Counted from the first letter of the stretch, positions 26,698 to 37,111 are shown. The stretch: DNA of 64,000 bases from Weissella tructae (GCF_000732905.1 NZ_CP007588.1:248001-312000), one strand, 5' to 3'. Notes: generated by a model not told the origin, from the letters alone. Translations and numbers: made by a program.

Positions 26698-26726
26698 AGT
26701 ATACTATACGAAAAATAATAATGCAA
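26698..26726 (-). promoter_or_regulatory. Promoter of the pspC gene
   Basis: Minus-strand TTGCAT, 17-base spacer, TATACT, placed shortly before the AAGGAG ribosome site. Confidence 0.7.
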
Positions 26727-26833
26727 GTCATATAGCTGTTTTTTAAAAAGGACTAAAGCTGGCAAGTTTTTACGGCAATTACGTGCGATTTCTGATAAGG
26801 TAAATAAAGAAGTTATAAATAGAGGAGTTAACT

Positions 26834-27673
26834 ATGTTATTCGAATTATTGAAATCAATGATTATTGGGATCGTTGAAGGAATCACAGAATTTTTGCCGA
26901 TTTCATCAACAGGTCACATTATTATTACACAAACGTTTTTGAAGATTCCTGGTGGAGATTTGTGGACAAGTTCATTCGCCCACATGTATGAATATGTTAT
27001 CCAATTAGGTGCTATTATGGCGGTTATTCAACTGTACTTCCATAAGTTGAATCCATTTTCACCAACTAAGTCAACCGTAGAACGTAAGCAAACTTGGACA
27101 CTCTGGTTCAAAGTTGCCGTAGGTGTGCTACCTGCGGTTGTAATTGGTTTCTTATTAAACGATTACATGCAAGATAACATCTGGATTGTTGCAGCAATGT
27201 TGATTCTTTACGGTATTTTGTTCATCGTTATTGAAAATTACTTGAAGAATAAGCAACCAGTTGTGACAGACATTAATCAACTAACTTACCAACTAGCATT
27301 GTGGATTGGATTCTTCCAAGTTCTTGCGATTATTCCTGGAACATCACGTTCAGGAGCAACTATCTTGGGTGCTTTGTTGTTGGGAGCGTCACGTCTAGTA
27401 GCGGCTGAATTCTCATTCTTTATGAGTATTCCTGTGATGTTTGGGGTAACAATCCTAAAGGTTGGAAGCTACTTGAAGGATGGTGGAACATTTACATCAT
27501 CACAAGCTTGGGTATTAGCCGTTGGATTTATTGTTTCATGGATCGTGGCTTACGTTGCGATTAAGTTCTTGCTAGACTACATTAAGAACAATGACTTCAA
27601 GATTTTCGGTTACTACCGTATTGCGTTAGGACTATTTGTTATCTTGTTAGGGGCTATCGGTATTCTACATTAG
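26834..27673 (+). CDS. uppP: Undecaprenyl-diphosphatase
   Basis: Dephosphorylates undecaprenyl pyrophosphate so that the lipid carrier can be reused in wall synthesis; also called BacA for bacitracin resistance. 279 residues, about eight membrane spans, with the two catalytic signatures EGITEFLPISSTGH and PGTSRSGATI. AGAGGAG precedes the ATG. It stands alone between pspC (divergent) and a strong terminator. Confidence 0.96.
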   Translation: MLFELLKSMIIGIVEGITEFLPISSTGHIIITQTFLKIPGGDLWTSSFAHMYEYVIQLGAIMAVIQLYFHKLNPFSPTKSTVERKQTWTLWFKVAVGVLPAVVIGFLLNDYMQDNIWIVAAMLILYGILFIVIENYLKNKQPVVTDINQLTYQLALWIGFFQVLAIIPGTSRSGATILGALLLGASRLVAAEFSFFMSIPVMFGVTILKVGSYLKDGGTFTSSQAWVLAVGFIVSWIVAYVAIKFLLDYIKNNDFKIFGYYRIALGLFVILLGAIGILH

Positions 27674-27695
27674 TCTCAGTTAAATAAATGTCGAT

Positions 27696-27731
27696 AAAAA
27701 AGACCTCAAATATTATTTGAGGTCTTTTTTT
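27696..27731. terminator. Bidirectional terminator between uppP and the YihY gene
   Basis: AAAAAAGACCTCAAAT pairs with ATTTGAGGTCTTTTTT around a short loop; A and T runs on both sides. It touches the stop codon of the minus-strand gene. Confidence 0.93.
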
Positions 27732-28614
27732 ATTTGGTAATGTGCATTTTTTGTGATAATTGAACAATTTTTTGTCGGCTATTTTTATCTCGGGCAGGCC
27801 AAAGATGATTCAAAATGGCGGTGATAATCGTACCTAATAAACCAACGAATGCTATGAAATTCATCCAAACCATCGTGATGATAACAGAATTAATCGCTTG
27901 ATAAAATGAGTATGCTTGCGCAATAAATCCCACGTAGAGACTGAAAAAGTGCGCGGACACCATCATGAATAGCACTTCAATAATTGTTCCAGTCACAGCC
28001 CAGGGTAACCACGGCTTTTTAGTGGGTAATAACCAATTGAATAATGTTAGGGTAATAAATAATCCCACGAAAACAATTAATGGTTTTGCTGATTTCAACG
28101 TACGGACAGTATCAGCGTTAATTGGTAATAAGTCTAAAACGTTAGAGCCAACTGCTGCAAATAATAGTAATGCAGAGGCGATACTTAAAATCAAAACTAG
28201 CCAAAACAAGGAAACAAAACGATCGATAATGGCAATGTTTTTCGCAGGCACGCCATAAATTTGGTTTTGTGATAGCCGAATTGAAGCGACTAATCGCGTA
28301 ACGGACCATAAAGTCACGATAAGAGAAATAGATAAGACTCCGATACCATTTTGGAACAAAATAGATTTCACAATGGGTTGTAGGATACTGATGATTGATT
28401 CAGGTAAAAATGTTGCTAGAAACCGCAGAACTGAATCTAACTCTAAACCGACAATTGAAAGGAGATTACCAATGACAATTAGTAGTGGGAATATTGACAG
28501 TAATGAAAAATAAGCAATTGAGGCACTGGCATAGCCTAAATCAAGCCGACTAAAATAATCAATGATGACTTGAACATATTTATTTTGCCAAATCTTAGAC
28601 AAAGTCTGCGGCAT
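27730..28614 (-). CDS. YihY/BrkB-family integral membrane protein
   Basis: 294 residues with six hydrophobic segments and the family signature GLLGTIITAI near the C-terminus and GYASASIAYFSLLSIFPLL near the N-terminus. The family was once annotated as ribonuclease BN, which is wrong; a transport or envelope role is suspected but not proven. GAAAGGAGA precedes the ATG. The CBS-ACT gene lies upstream on the same strand, 63 bases away. Confidence 0.87.
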   Translation of the reverse strand: MPQTLSKIWQNKYVQVIIDYFSRLDLGYASASIAYFSLLSIFPLLIVIGNLLSIVGLELDSVLRFLATFLPESIISILQPIVKSILFQNGIGVLSISLIVTLWSVTRLVASIRLSQNQIYGVPAKNIAIIDRFVSLFWLVLILSIASALLLFAAVGSNVLDLLPINADTVRTLKSAKPLIVFVGLFITLTLFNWLLPTKKPWLPWAVTGTIIEVLFMMVSAHFFSLYVGFIAQAYSFYQAINSVIITMVWMNFIAFVGLLGTIITAILNHLWPARDKNSRQKIVQLSQKMHITK

Positions 28615-28677
28615 GATAATCTCCTTTCATTAATACTACAGCATATAAAAAACACCAATATAAATTGATGTTTACGG

Positions 28678-29304
28678 TTAGAGATGCTCTAAAGATTCTA
28701 GATGGAATCCCCGACGGGATAGTTGACGAATAATTTTTGATAAACGAGCTTCGTCGACGGCATTTGGTAATGTCACAACGACACGTGTTGTTCGAATGTT
28801 TTCATCTGGATCAAAAGTGACAAGGGATAAAATATTTGTATAGCGTGCAATAATCTTGGTGATTTTTTCAAGACTACCGCGATCCCCATCAGTTAACAAT
28901 GTCATAACATAGCGACCTACGTCAGGCGTCCATGAATTCTCAAACACCTCACTTAACCGATTACTAGTGATGATACCTAAAAAGTGGTGTTGATCGTCCA
29001 AGACCGAAATAAAAGGTAAGTCGCGTAAGGCAAAAATAAGATCAAAAAATGACGCATCCACGTTAATGAATTTAGTCATATTACGCATCAAACTTGTGAC
29101 TGAATCAGTCATGTCACCTTTATTTGCTAAATGTTTGTAGAGATGCATCTTATAGATGACACCACGAAACATTTGGCCATCTGCGTCTAAGATCGCTAGA
29201 GCACGCAGATTTTCAGTTTCTAAGATATCTAATGCTTCTTGTAAAGTCGTGTTACTGGTAATGGTAATAATATCGTCACGACTTTTAACTAATGATTCAA
29301 GCAT
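28678..29304 (-). CDS. CBS-pair protein with C-terminal ACT-like domain
   Basis: 208 residues. The first 125 or so form a CBS pair (ITITSNTTLQEALDILETEN and FISVLDDQHHFLGIITSNRL); the last 75 resemble an ACT regulatory domain (RYVMTLLTDGDRGSLEKITKIIA). Similar proteins of Listeria and relatives bind cyclic di-AMP, so this is a candidate nucleotide sensor, by inference only. A start 39 bases upstream is possible in frame, but AAAGGAGA lies nine bases before the ATG used here. Confidence 0.8.
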   Translation of the reverse strand: MLESLVKSRDDIITITSNTTLQEALDILETENLRALAILDADGQMFRGVIYKMHLYKHLANKGDMTDSVTSLMRNMTKFINVDASFFDLIFALRDLPFISVLDDQHHFLGIITSNRLSEVFENSWTPDVGRYVMTLLTDGDRGSLEKITKIIARYTNILSLVTFDPDENIRTTRVVVTLPNAVDEARLSKIIRQLSRRGFHLESLEHL

Positions 29305-29576
29305 TTGATTAAATCTCCTTTTGTTTTCTAATCTAATTATCATAACATGTTCTGAGTCTTTGCGACATGTGAGTATTTTTAGATTCCCGGAGTTTCTACG
29401 AATGAATGCTATTAAAACGGTCTGGGCGATTTTTGTAGCACCGTATTTAAATGAGGGGTTGATGAGAATTAAGGCGGATAATGCCCATAACAGGTATAAA
29501 TCAGGTACAATAAGTGATTAGGTGCTATTTAGTTAGTAGGATACAATGAGCAATGAAAAATTTGAGGAACTAAGTA

Positions 29577-31166
29577 ATGATGAATAAAATAACAAGTAAA
29601 CAAGGTAAAACAATGATTGGTACATTGTTGGTCATGGGAATATTGGCCTTCATATCAACCTATGTCGTATTTGTTGGAAAGCAATTCCAGATTAATCCGG
29701 ATGGTATTTTTCATTTGATGCGTTTTGAATCTATTTATCAAGCACTGGCAGCAGGGCAATGGCCAAGCCGAATTAATTTTATTGGTTATGAGCATCAAGG
29801 TGCAGCAGTGACGGGGATGTATCCATGGCTATCAGCGTGGATGTTTATCCTGCCGCGCTTCTTTGCATCACCAATGTGGTCATTTACAATTGGATTTTTA
29901 ATTTTAAACTTTATGACAATTGGATTTACCTGGTTGCTAATGGGGCGTTTTACCGATAAAACGTTAATCAAATGGCTAGGAGTAATTTTATACCAATTTA
30001 ATGGGTATCATTTTATTTTGATGTATAGTCGTGTCGCTTTGGGAGAAGCGATTGGTTATATGGCATTACCATTAGTTATTCTTGGTCTGATTGATATTTG
30101 GCAAAATCGTAAATACGGTTGGGCCGTATTAGGTTTTGGAATGGCAATTATTGCCAATGGACATATGCTATCGCTACTGATGTGTACGGTGATGGTTGTC
30201 GTATTTGAAGCCGGTCGTCTGATTATGAAGAAGATGAGTGTTGCTGAATTTTGGGCAATTATTAAAGCCGCGCTATTAGCTGGTGTTTTGTCAGCGTATA
30301 CTTTGTTTACAATGTTACAAATTATGATGCAAAACACACTAATGCCGCCTAATATCCGTTGGGATGCCTTGACGGGACATCATTATATTTTGGCAACGTT
30401 GACTAATGACTTTAAAGAATATCGTGATACAACAATGGGGCTTGTGATTGGGATCGTGATTTTGGTGTTCTTAATCATAGCAATTAAAAACTTTAAAAAG
30501 TCATGGGCGCGTTGGATTTTTGCGGCAAATATCGTCTTTTTGTGTACGTTTGATTTTATCTTAGGACCAGAATTAGTGAATACACCATTTGCCAATATTC
30601 AATTTAGCATGCGTTTCTTAATGTTTGTGGCAATGTTTTTGGCGATTGGTATTGTGATGTATTTTGATGAACGTCCATTGAATGTACCAACAAAAGTATG
30701 GGCATGGATTATCATCGTCACAGTAATGATTGGATCTTTGGCCGGTATGCGCGAATACTTTATTAAAGCAGACCAAGGTGACTATACGCATCCACTAACA
30801 GCAAAAACGTATAACAAGCGTATCTCTAAGCACGGTGTTAAAGATTATGTTTTGAGAGACCCTTCAGTTGATTTCAAGGACATTGATTTTACAAAACCAG
30901 ATGCTAAAGAAAAGTTCTTCGCTGCCATGTTATACGATCCAGATGTAAAAAAGAACTTTAAGCACAAAAAGAGTACGTTTGATTCAGTCACATGGACACA
31001 AGATACCAAAACAGCAGGTGACACGAAATTGCCAGTTGTTGGATATAACGGTATTGATTACACGGTACGTGTAAATGGTGCGACTGTACCTTATGAACGA
31101 AAAGAAGGACATTTATTTGTAACTCTACCGGCAGGACATAACGAGATTACAATCTCAGGTCGATAG
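29577..31166 (+). CDS. Large multi-pass membrane protein, possibly GT-C-like
   Basis: 529 residues with about eleven hydrophobic segments up to residue 400, then a soluble, probably extracellular domain ending in a beta-rich segment (GIDYTVRVNGATVPYERK). The first loop contains NPDGIFHLMRFESIYQAL and EHQGAAVTGMYPW, which recall the acidic first loop of polyprenyl-dependent GT-C glycosyltransferases and YfhO-like proteins. I do not recognise a specific function. GAGGAAC precedes the ATG; a second ATG follows at once. A strong terminator lies downstream. Confidence 0.7.
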   Translation: MMNKITSKQGKTMIGTLLVMGILAFISTYVVFVGKQFQINPDGIFHLMRFESIYQALAAGQWPSRINFIGYEHQGAAVTGMYPWLSAWMFILPRFFASPMWSFTIGFLILNFMTIGFTWLLMGRFTDKTLIKWLGVILYQFNGYHFILMYSRVALGEAIGYMALPLVILGLIDIWQNRKYGWAVLGFGMAIIANGHMLSLLMCTVMVVVFEAGRLIMKKMSVAEFWAIIKAALLAGVLSAYTLFTMLQIMMQNTLMPPNIRWDALTGHHYILATLTNDFKEYRDTTMGLVIGIVILVFLIIAIKNFKKSWARWIFAANIVFLCTFDFILGPELVNTPFANIQFSMRFLMFVAMFLAIGIVMYFDERPLNVPTKVWAWIIIVTVMIGSLAGMREYFIKADQGDYTHPLTAKTYNKRISKHGVKDYVLRDPSVDFKDIDFTKPDAKEKFFAAMLYDPDVKKNFKHKKSTFDSVTWTQDTKTAGDTKLPVVGYNGIDYTVRVNGATVPYERKEGHLFVTLPAGHNEITISGR

Positions 31167-31191
31167 GCTACAGACAAAAAATAACATAACG

Positions 31192-31227
31192 AACCGAGTT
31201 ACTGAAGGTAACTCGGTTTTGTTTTTT
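31192..31227 (+). terminator. Intrinsic terminator after the large membrane protein gene
   Basis: AACCGAGTTAC / GTAACTCGGTT stem with a five-base loop and TTGTTTTTT. Confidence 0.92.
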
Positions 31228-31347
31228 AGATGACAATATATTGTATTAGGGGCCATCTGTTTTCGTATAGAATGAGTGGACGAAATGGCACTTTTTTAAG
31301 GTTAGCGGTATAATATGTAAGGATAAAATTAACATTGAAATGAAGGT

Positions 31348-31371
31348 GGGGAGAATCACTTGATTCTCCCC
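31348..31371 (+). other. Perfect hairpin in the leader of pth
   Basis: GGGGAGAATC and GATTCTCCCC form a 10-bp GC-rich stem with an ACTT loop, followed by CTTTCG rather than a T run. It lies between a TATAAT box at 31309-31314 and the pth start at 31432, so it would be in the pth-mfd leader RNA. Confidence 0.6.
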
Positions 31372-31431
31372 CTTTCGTGTAGACAAAGTGCTTAACAGAT
31401 AACGTTCAAAGATGATATAGAGGCAAAAATT

Positions 31432-31998
31432 ATGAAATTAATTGTAGGATTAGGAAACATTGGTCGTGAATACGACAACACACGCCATAATATTGGGTTT
31501 ATGGCCTTGGATGCTTTGGCAGAGCGCGAAAATCTAACATTTAAGATGGATAGTGCCCACCATGCAATGATTGCAGATTGGCGTTACAAGGGTGAAAAAA
31601 TCTTGTTGGTGAAGCCAACAACTTATATGAATGAATCAGGTCGTGCTGTCGGACCTTTGATGAAGTACTACAACCTAGAAAACGAAGATGTTTTGGTAAT
31701 TCACGATGATATGGACATGGATCTAGGCCGTTTGCGTTTGCGTGCAACTGGTTCTGCTGGTGGACATAATGGGATTAAGAGCCTAATTCAAGCATTGGGA
31801 ACGAAAGAATTCACGCGTTTAAAGTTTGGGATTTCACATCCAAAATATGAAAGCCAAGCCGTTATTGATTTTGTCTTGGGGAAGTTTACTAAGGATGAGA
31901 TGCCTGATGTGATGTTGGGAATTGATCGCACAATTGAAATTATTGAAGGCTTTGGTACTGGTGAAAAAGTACAAATGTTGATGAATCGTTTCAACTAA
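31432..31998 (+). CDS. pth: Peptidyl-tRNA hydrolase
   Basis: Frees tRNA from peptidyl-tRNAs that drop off the ribosome. 188 residues, normal length. N-terminal KLIVGLGNIGREYDNTRHNIG with the catalytic His of the NTRHNIGF motif, then KPTTYMNESG and VIHDDMDMDLGRLRLR, and GSAGGHNGIKS. First gene of the pth-mfd-flippase block, a conserved Firmicutes order. Its message probably begins with the hairpin leader at 31348. Confidence 0.96.
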   Translation: MKLIVGLGNIGREYDNTRHNIGFMALDALAERENLTFKMDSAHHAMIADWRYKGEKILLVKPTTYMNESGRAVGPLMKYYNLENEDVLVIHDDMDMDLGRLRLRATGSAGGHNGIKSLIQALGTKEFTRLKFGISHPKYESQAVIDFVLGKFTKDEMPDVMLGIDRTIEIIEGFGTGEKVQMLMNRFN

Positions 31999-32031
31999 AA
32001 ACGATTCGACTGTGTTGGGAGGTAGCGTGAG

Positions 32032-35000
32032 ATGCAATTGCTCGAATTGATCGCACAAAATGAAGATTTACAAACGTTAGAAAACGTGTTGCCTGAAGGT
32101 GGGCGACACGTTATTTCTGGCTTAACAGGAACTGCTCGAACAACATATTTGGCCGCGCTTCACACGAAGACAGACGGACCAACAGTGTTGATTGCAGATA
32201 ATGATTATCATGCCGACCAAATCTTTGAAGATTTGGTGGGGCTTTTAGGTGAGAACTCTGTCTATCTATTCCCAACCGAAGATACTTTAGCGACTGAAGT
32301 GGCTTTGACATCACCAGATGCGTTGATTGCGCGCGTGAGTGCATTGCATGCACTACGACAGAATGAACACGCTATTGTGATCACATCAGTTAGCGGTGCT
32401 CAACGTTATCTACCGCCAGTGGATAGCTTTGATGCTGCCGCAATCACTATTGATTTCAGTCATGAATTTGAATTAGGGGATTTACAAAAGCAATTTCATG
32501 CCATGGGATACCAAAAAACAGCAGCGGTCGAACAACCTGGTGAATTTGCTGTTCGTGGATCAATTGTCGATATCTTTCCTATGGATGCCGCGTATCCTGT
32601 CCGAATGGACTTCTTTGATACGGAATTAGATTCATTACGTACGTTTGATGTTGCGACACAACGTAGTCTTGATCGTTTAGATGACGTGCAGATTTTACCT
32701 GCGACGGATTTAATCGCGGATGAACATCGTCGTACAACATTTACGACTAGCTTGGAATTGATGTTAACGGACCAACGTGATGCATTAGAAGGGGCCGCTA
32801 AACGTCATCTGACTGAAGGTGTACAGCCACTATTAGACATGTTGGCAGATTACCAAATGCCAGGAATGGTCCGTGCGTATTTAGATGTCTTATACCCAGA
32901 GCGTGTAAGTATCTTGGACTATGTACCAGAAAACGGGGTTGTTATCTTTGATGATTACCCACGTGCCTTAGAAAATGCGGCCCAATTTGAAGTTGAAAAC
33001 AACGAATGGGTGTCAGAGCAGATGGCATCTGGATTGATGTTGCAACCTAACGATACTGGTTTTAAATTGGCCGAATTAGCGCGTGATGTGAAACAGGCTA
33101 GTATTTTAACAACGACACTGCAACGTGGAATTGGTAATTTACGCCAAACAACGCTTACTAATGTGACAGTTCGTCCAGCTCAACAATTCTTTGGACAAAT
33201 GCCACTGTTAAAAAATGATGTTAGTCGTTGGCAAAAGCAAGGTTATACCATTTTGTTCTTGGCAAACACAGCAGAACGCGTAGAAAAAACAGAGAATACC
33301 TTAAATGATTTTGGTGTCCCAACAAACGCAGTGCGTCCAGATGGTTTAGTAACGGAACGCACACAAGTAACAGAACTTGCATTGAGTGCGGGATTTGAAT
33401 GGCCAGCGCAAAAATTGATGATTGTTACGGAACGCGAATTATTCCAACAAGTGAAGAAGAAAGCGCCACGTCGCCAAACAGTCTCAAATGCGGAACGCAT
33501 TAAGAGTTATAACGAATTGAATGTTGGCGACTATGTTGTTCATACGAACCATGGAATTGGAATCTATGAGGGGATGGAGACAATTGAACGTAATGGTGTT
33601 AAGCAAGACTACATTACGATTGGTTTCCAAAAAGATGCGAAAATCTTTATTCCAGTTACGCAATTAGATCTTGTACAAAAGTATGTTGGAGCGGCTGAAA
33701 AAGCGCCTAAGATTAATAAATTGGGTGGTGCCGAATGGCAAAAGACAAAGGCTAAGGTTGCGAAGAAGGTTGAAGATATTGCGGATGACCTTCTAGCGTT
33801 ATACGCTGAACGTGAATTGCGTCAAGGGTATGCGTTTAGTCCCGACGGGGATGCCCAACAACGCTTTGAAGCGGCCTTTCCTTATGCAGAAACACCTGAC
33901 CAAAGTCGTTCAACTGAAGAAATTAAACGTGACATGGAAAAGAAGCGTCCGATGGATCGTTTGTTGATTGGGGATGTCGGTTTTGGAAAAACCGAAGTTG
34001 CGATGCGGGCTAGCTTTAAGGCGGTTAATGATCATAAGCAAGTGGCCATTTTAGTGCCAACGACTATTCTGGCTCAGCAACATTACGAATCATTTGTGAG
34101 CCGTTTTGAAGGCACTGATGCGAAAATTGGGGTGTTATCACGATTCCAAAGCACGAAGCAACGACGTGAAACCCTTGAAGCGTTAGCCTTGGGAGAATTA
34201 GATGTTGTGATTGGAACACATCGTCTGCTTTCAAAAGACGTGACATTTGATAATCTAGGGTTGTTGATTGTCGATGAAGAGCAACGTTTTGGTGTGAAGC
34301 ATAAAGAGCGTCTAAAAGAGCTAGAAGCAAATGTTGACGTCTTAACGTTGACGGCAACACCTATTCCACGAACATTGAATATGTCGATGGTTGGGGTACG
34401 TGACTTGTCAGTGATTGAAACACCACCAGCCAATCGTTACCCCATTCAAACATATGTCATTGAACAAAATGGTCAGACAATTGCGAGTGGAATTGAACGT
34501 GAATTAGCACGTGGCGGGCAAGTCTTTTACCTCCACAATCGCGTGGATGACATCGAAAAAACAGTCGATTATATTCAAACATTAGCCCCAGATGCACGTG
34601 TAACTTATGTGCATGGTCAAATGACTGAAACCCAATTAGAAGGTGTCTTAGTCGATTTCATCAATGGTGAGTACGATGTATTGGTCACGACCACGATTAT
34701 TGAAACGGGTGTTGATATTCCAAATGCGAATACATTGTTTGTTGAAAATGCAGACCATATGGGATTGTCACAACTGTATCAATTACGTGGACGTGTTGGT
34801 CGATCAAACAATTTAGCTTATGCCTACTTTATGTATCCAGGGACACGTTCTTTGAGTGAGGAGAGTGAAAAGCGTTTAGAAGCCATTCGTGATTTTACAG
34901 AACTGGGTTCTGGTTTCAAGATCGCCATGCGTGATCTTTCGATTCGTGGGGCCGGTGATCTCCTAGGACAGAGCCAACACGGATTTATTAATACCGTGGG

Positions 35001-35541
35001 ATATGACCTATACATGCAGATGTTGAACGAAGCAGTTGAGGCTAAACGTGGTAAGAAGCAAGTGCAAAAGTCTGACGCGGAACTTGATTTGCAATGCCAA
35101 GCTTACTTGCCACAAGAGTACGTTAGTGATGGTCCGCAAAAGATTGAAATTTACCAACGTATTCGTAAGGCAACACAAGCGGCTGAATTTGCGGAAATCA
35201 CAGATGATTTGTTTGATCGCTTTGGTGAATTGCCTGAAACGGTAGAAGCATTAATCGCCGTAGGTCAATTAAAAGCAAATGCTGATTATGCGATGATTAC
35301 GCAAATCAAGCGTCCACGCCAACACATGCAACAAATTGTGGTGACCTTTGATGAAAAGGTTATCGACATGAATATGGTGCAAATGGCGTTGAAATCAGCA
35401 CATATGCCAGGACAAGTGAAGCAAATTAGTCAATTGGAATTGATTATTCCAATTCAGCCTAAGCAAACAGAATTAGAATGGTTGAAGATGTTAAATAGCT
35501 TTGCGGAAGCGTTACGTGAAGCGCGAACAAAGGAAAAGTAA
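32032..35541 (+). CDS. mfd: Transcription-repair coupling factor
   Basis: Removes RNA polymerase stalled at DNA damage and recruits UvrA. 1169 residues, full length: UvrB-like N-terminal module, RNA-polymerase-interacting CarD-like domain near residue 500 (VGDYVVHTNHGIGIYEG), helicase with Walker A GDVGFGKTE at residues 647-655 and DEEQ box, RecG-like LSQLYQLRGRVGRS motif VI and the C-terminal TRCF domain. GGGAGG lies nine bases before the ATG. It starts 33 bases after pth and stops 4 bases before the next gene. Confidence 0.96.
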   Translation: MQLLELIAQNEDLQTLENVLPEGGRHVISGLTGTARTTYLAALHTKTDGPTVLIADNDYHADQIFEDLVGLLGENSVYLFPTEDTLATEVALTSPDALIARVSALHALRQNEHAIVITSVSGAQRYLPPVDSFDAAAITIDFSHEFELGDLQKQFHAMGYQKTAAVEQPGEFAVRGSIVDIFPMDAAYPVRMDFFDTELDSLRTFDVATQRSLDRLDDVQILPATDLIADEHRRTTFTTSLELMLTDQRDALEGAAKRHLTEGVQPLLDMLADYQMPGMVRAYLDVLYPERVSILDYVPENGVVIFDDYPRALENAAQFEVENNEWVSEQMASGLMLQPNDTGFKLAELARDVKQASILTTTLQRGIGNLRQTTLTNVTVRPAQQFFGQMPLLKNDVSRWQKQGYTILFLANTAERVEKTENTLNDFGVPTNAVRPDGLVTERTQVTELALSAGFEWPAQKLMIVTERELFQQVKKKAPRRQTVSNAERIKSYNELNVGDYVVHTNHGIGIYEGMETIERNGVKQDYITIGFQKDAKIFIPVTQLDLVQKYVGAAEKAPKINKLGGAEWQKTKAKVAKKVEDIADDLLALYAERELRQGYAFSPDGDAQQRFEAAFPYAETPDQSRSTEEIKRDMEKKRPMDRLLIGDVGFGKTEVAMRASFKAVNDHKQVAILVPTTILAQQHYESFVSRFEGTDAKIGVLSRFQSTKQRRETLEALALGELDVVIGTHRLLSKDVTFDNLGLLIVDEEQRFGVKHKERLKELEANVDVLTLTATPIPRTLNMSMVGVRDLSVIETPPANRYPIQTYVIEQNGQTIASGIERELARGGQVFYLHNRVDDIEKTVDYIQTLAPDARVTYVHGQMTETQLEGVLVDFINGEYDVLVTTTIIETGVDIPNANTLFVENADHMGLSQLYQLRGRVGRSNNLAYAYFMYPGTRSLSEESEKRLEAIRDFTELGSGFKIAMRDLSIRGAGDLLGQSQHGFINTVGYDLYMQMLNEAVEAKRGKKQVQKSDAELDLQCQAYLPQEYVSDGPQKIEIYQRIRKATQAAEFAEITDDLFDRFGELPETVEALIAVGQLKANADYAMITQIKRPRQHMQQIVVTFDEKVIDMNMVQMALKSAHMPGQVKQISQLELIIPIQPKQTELEWLKMLNSFAEALREARTKEK

Positions 35542-35545
35542 TGTT

Positions 35546-37111
35546 ATGGGAAAACAAAAAATGTTGGCTGGAGCGGGTGTTCTAGCAGCCGCAGGTATTA
35601 TAGCCAAAATTTTGAGTGCCCTATACCGGGTTCCGTTTCAAAATCTGGTTGGTGATACTGGGTTCTATGTCTATCAACAAGTGTATCCAATCTATGGAAT
35701 AGGGATGGTCATGGCGTTAAGCGGTTGGCCACTCTTTATTTCAAAGGTGATTGCGGAACAACCTAACCAAGCCCATCGTAAACGGGTAGCAAAACAATTG
35801 TTTTGGTTGTTATCAATTATTAGTGTGATGATTTTTAGCGTATTATTCTTTGGTGCTCCTTGGATTGCTGAGGGGATGGGGAATGATATGCAATTGATTC
35901 CGGAAATCCAAGCGGTATCTTGGCTTTTCTTGGTAATGCCCTTTTTGGCTGTTGGCCGTGGGTACACACAAGGCACGATGGACATGGCACCTACCGCAAT
36001 TTCGCAAGTACTTGAGCAATTAGCGCGAGTTGTTTTGATTATTGGAATTGCGTGGTTTGGCGTCACGAATGGTTGGTCGGTTTATAAGATTGGAACATGG
36101 GCAATGTTTGCAGCAACGGTCGCAGGATTAATTGCTGCTTTATATTTAGCTTGGTATGTTCGTCGTGTACCAGCAGAAGACGTGCAAACGACAGCAGAAA
36201 ATATGCCATGGCGGACATTATGGCGTCGTTTGTGGTGTGAAGGTGGTATTTTAGCCGTTGTTGCAGCATTATTAGTCCTTTTGCAACTGATTGATTCATT
36301 TACTATCACCAGTTTATTGCAAGAGTTTGGTCAACCGATGCAGCAAGCAGCAGCTGAAAAAGGAATTTATGATCGTGGCCAACCTTTGTTACAATTAGGG
36401 ATGGTTATCGCAACTGGATTGGGAACCACATTGATTCCCGTGATGCGTGAAAAATGGTTGAAGCAGGATGAAGCAGGATTGCGTCATGACTTCCAATTAA
36501 CAATGCGTTTGGCATTGGTAAGTAGCTCACTGGTAACGATTGGGTTGATGGCTATTATGCCAAGTTTGAACCAAATGTTATTCGAAACGTCAGCGGGTAG
36601 CACAACCTTGCAGTGGTACATTCTAACGATTATTCCGGCAACATTGATTGTGGTAATGATTAGTATTTTGCAGAGTATTGATCAAGGACACGGTATTGCT
36701 AAATGGCTTGTGCTAACATTGTTATTGAAGTATGTGGGTAACCAATTGTTTATCCCAAGTTCAGGAACGAGTGGTGCAGCGATTAGTACCGCCTTTTGTC
36801 TAGTGCCATTGGCGATTGTTGTCTTGAAGCGTGTGCCGAAGGCTTGGTGGCAAGGGATGGATTGGCGTCGCTGGACGCGACATCTCGTGATGCTAGCAAT
36901 TATTGTAGGGTTGAGCGCAACCGTTATGCGTGGCTTGATGCAAATTTTGGGCGCGGATACACGTGGTATGAGTGTTGTTGTGACAATCCTAAGTATTGCC
37001 GTGGGCTTGATTGCAGCGTTTATAGGTATGCGTCGTTGGCCTGTGTTTGCACCAACTGATTGGAAGCATATTCCTAAAGGGGAATATATCCAAAAACAAT
37101 TAAAGAAATAA
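35546..37111 (+). CDS. MATE/MVF-type oligosaccharide or lipid II flippase-like protein
   Basis: 521 residues, about fourteen membrane spans, of the polysaccharide biosynthesis (SpoVB/MurJ-like) group of the MOP superfamily. It probably moves a lipid-linked sugar across the membrane. Landmarks: GAGVLAAAGIIAKILSALYRVP at the N-terminus and GVTNGWSVYKIGTWAM in the middle. The frame is open further up inside mfd; the ATG just after the mfd stop gives the family's usual MGKQKMLAGAG start, with AAAGGA about 12 bases upstream. Its place between mfd and rqcP is the same as that of yabM in Bacillus. Whether it serves peptidoglycan or another polymer is open. Confidence 0.87.
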   Translation: MGKQKMLAGAGVLAAAGIIAKILSALYRVPFQNLVGDTGFYVYQQVYPIYGIGMVMALSGWPLFISKVIAEQPNQAHRKRVAKQLFWLLSIISVMIFSVLFFGAPWIAEGMGNDMQLIPEIQAVSWLFLVMPFLAVGRGYTQGTMDMAPTAISQVLEQLARVVLIIGIAWFGVTNGWSVYKIGTWAMFAATVAGLIAALYLAWYVRRVPAEDVQTTAENMPWRTLWRRLWCEGGILAVVAALLVLLQLIDSFTITSLLQEFGQPMQQAAAEKGIYDRGQPLLQLGMVIATGLGTTLIPVMREKWLKQDEAGLRHDFQLTMRLALVSSSLVTIGLMAIMPSLNQMLFETSAGSTTLQWYILTIIPATLIVVMISILQSIDQGHGIAKWLVLTLLLKYVGNQLFIPSSGTSGAAISTAFCLVPLAIVVLKRVPKAWWQGMDWRRWTRHLVMLAIIVGLSATVMRGLMQILGADTRGMSVVVTILSIAVGLIAAFIGMRRWPVFAPTDWKHIPKGEYIQKQLKK

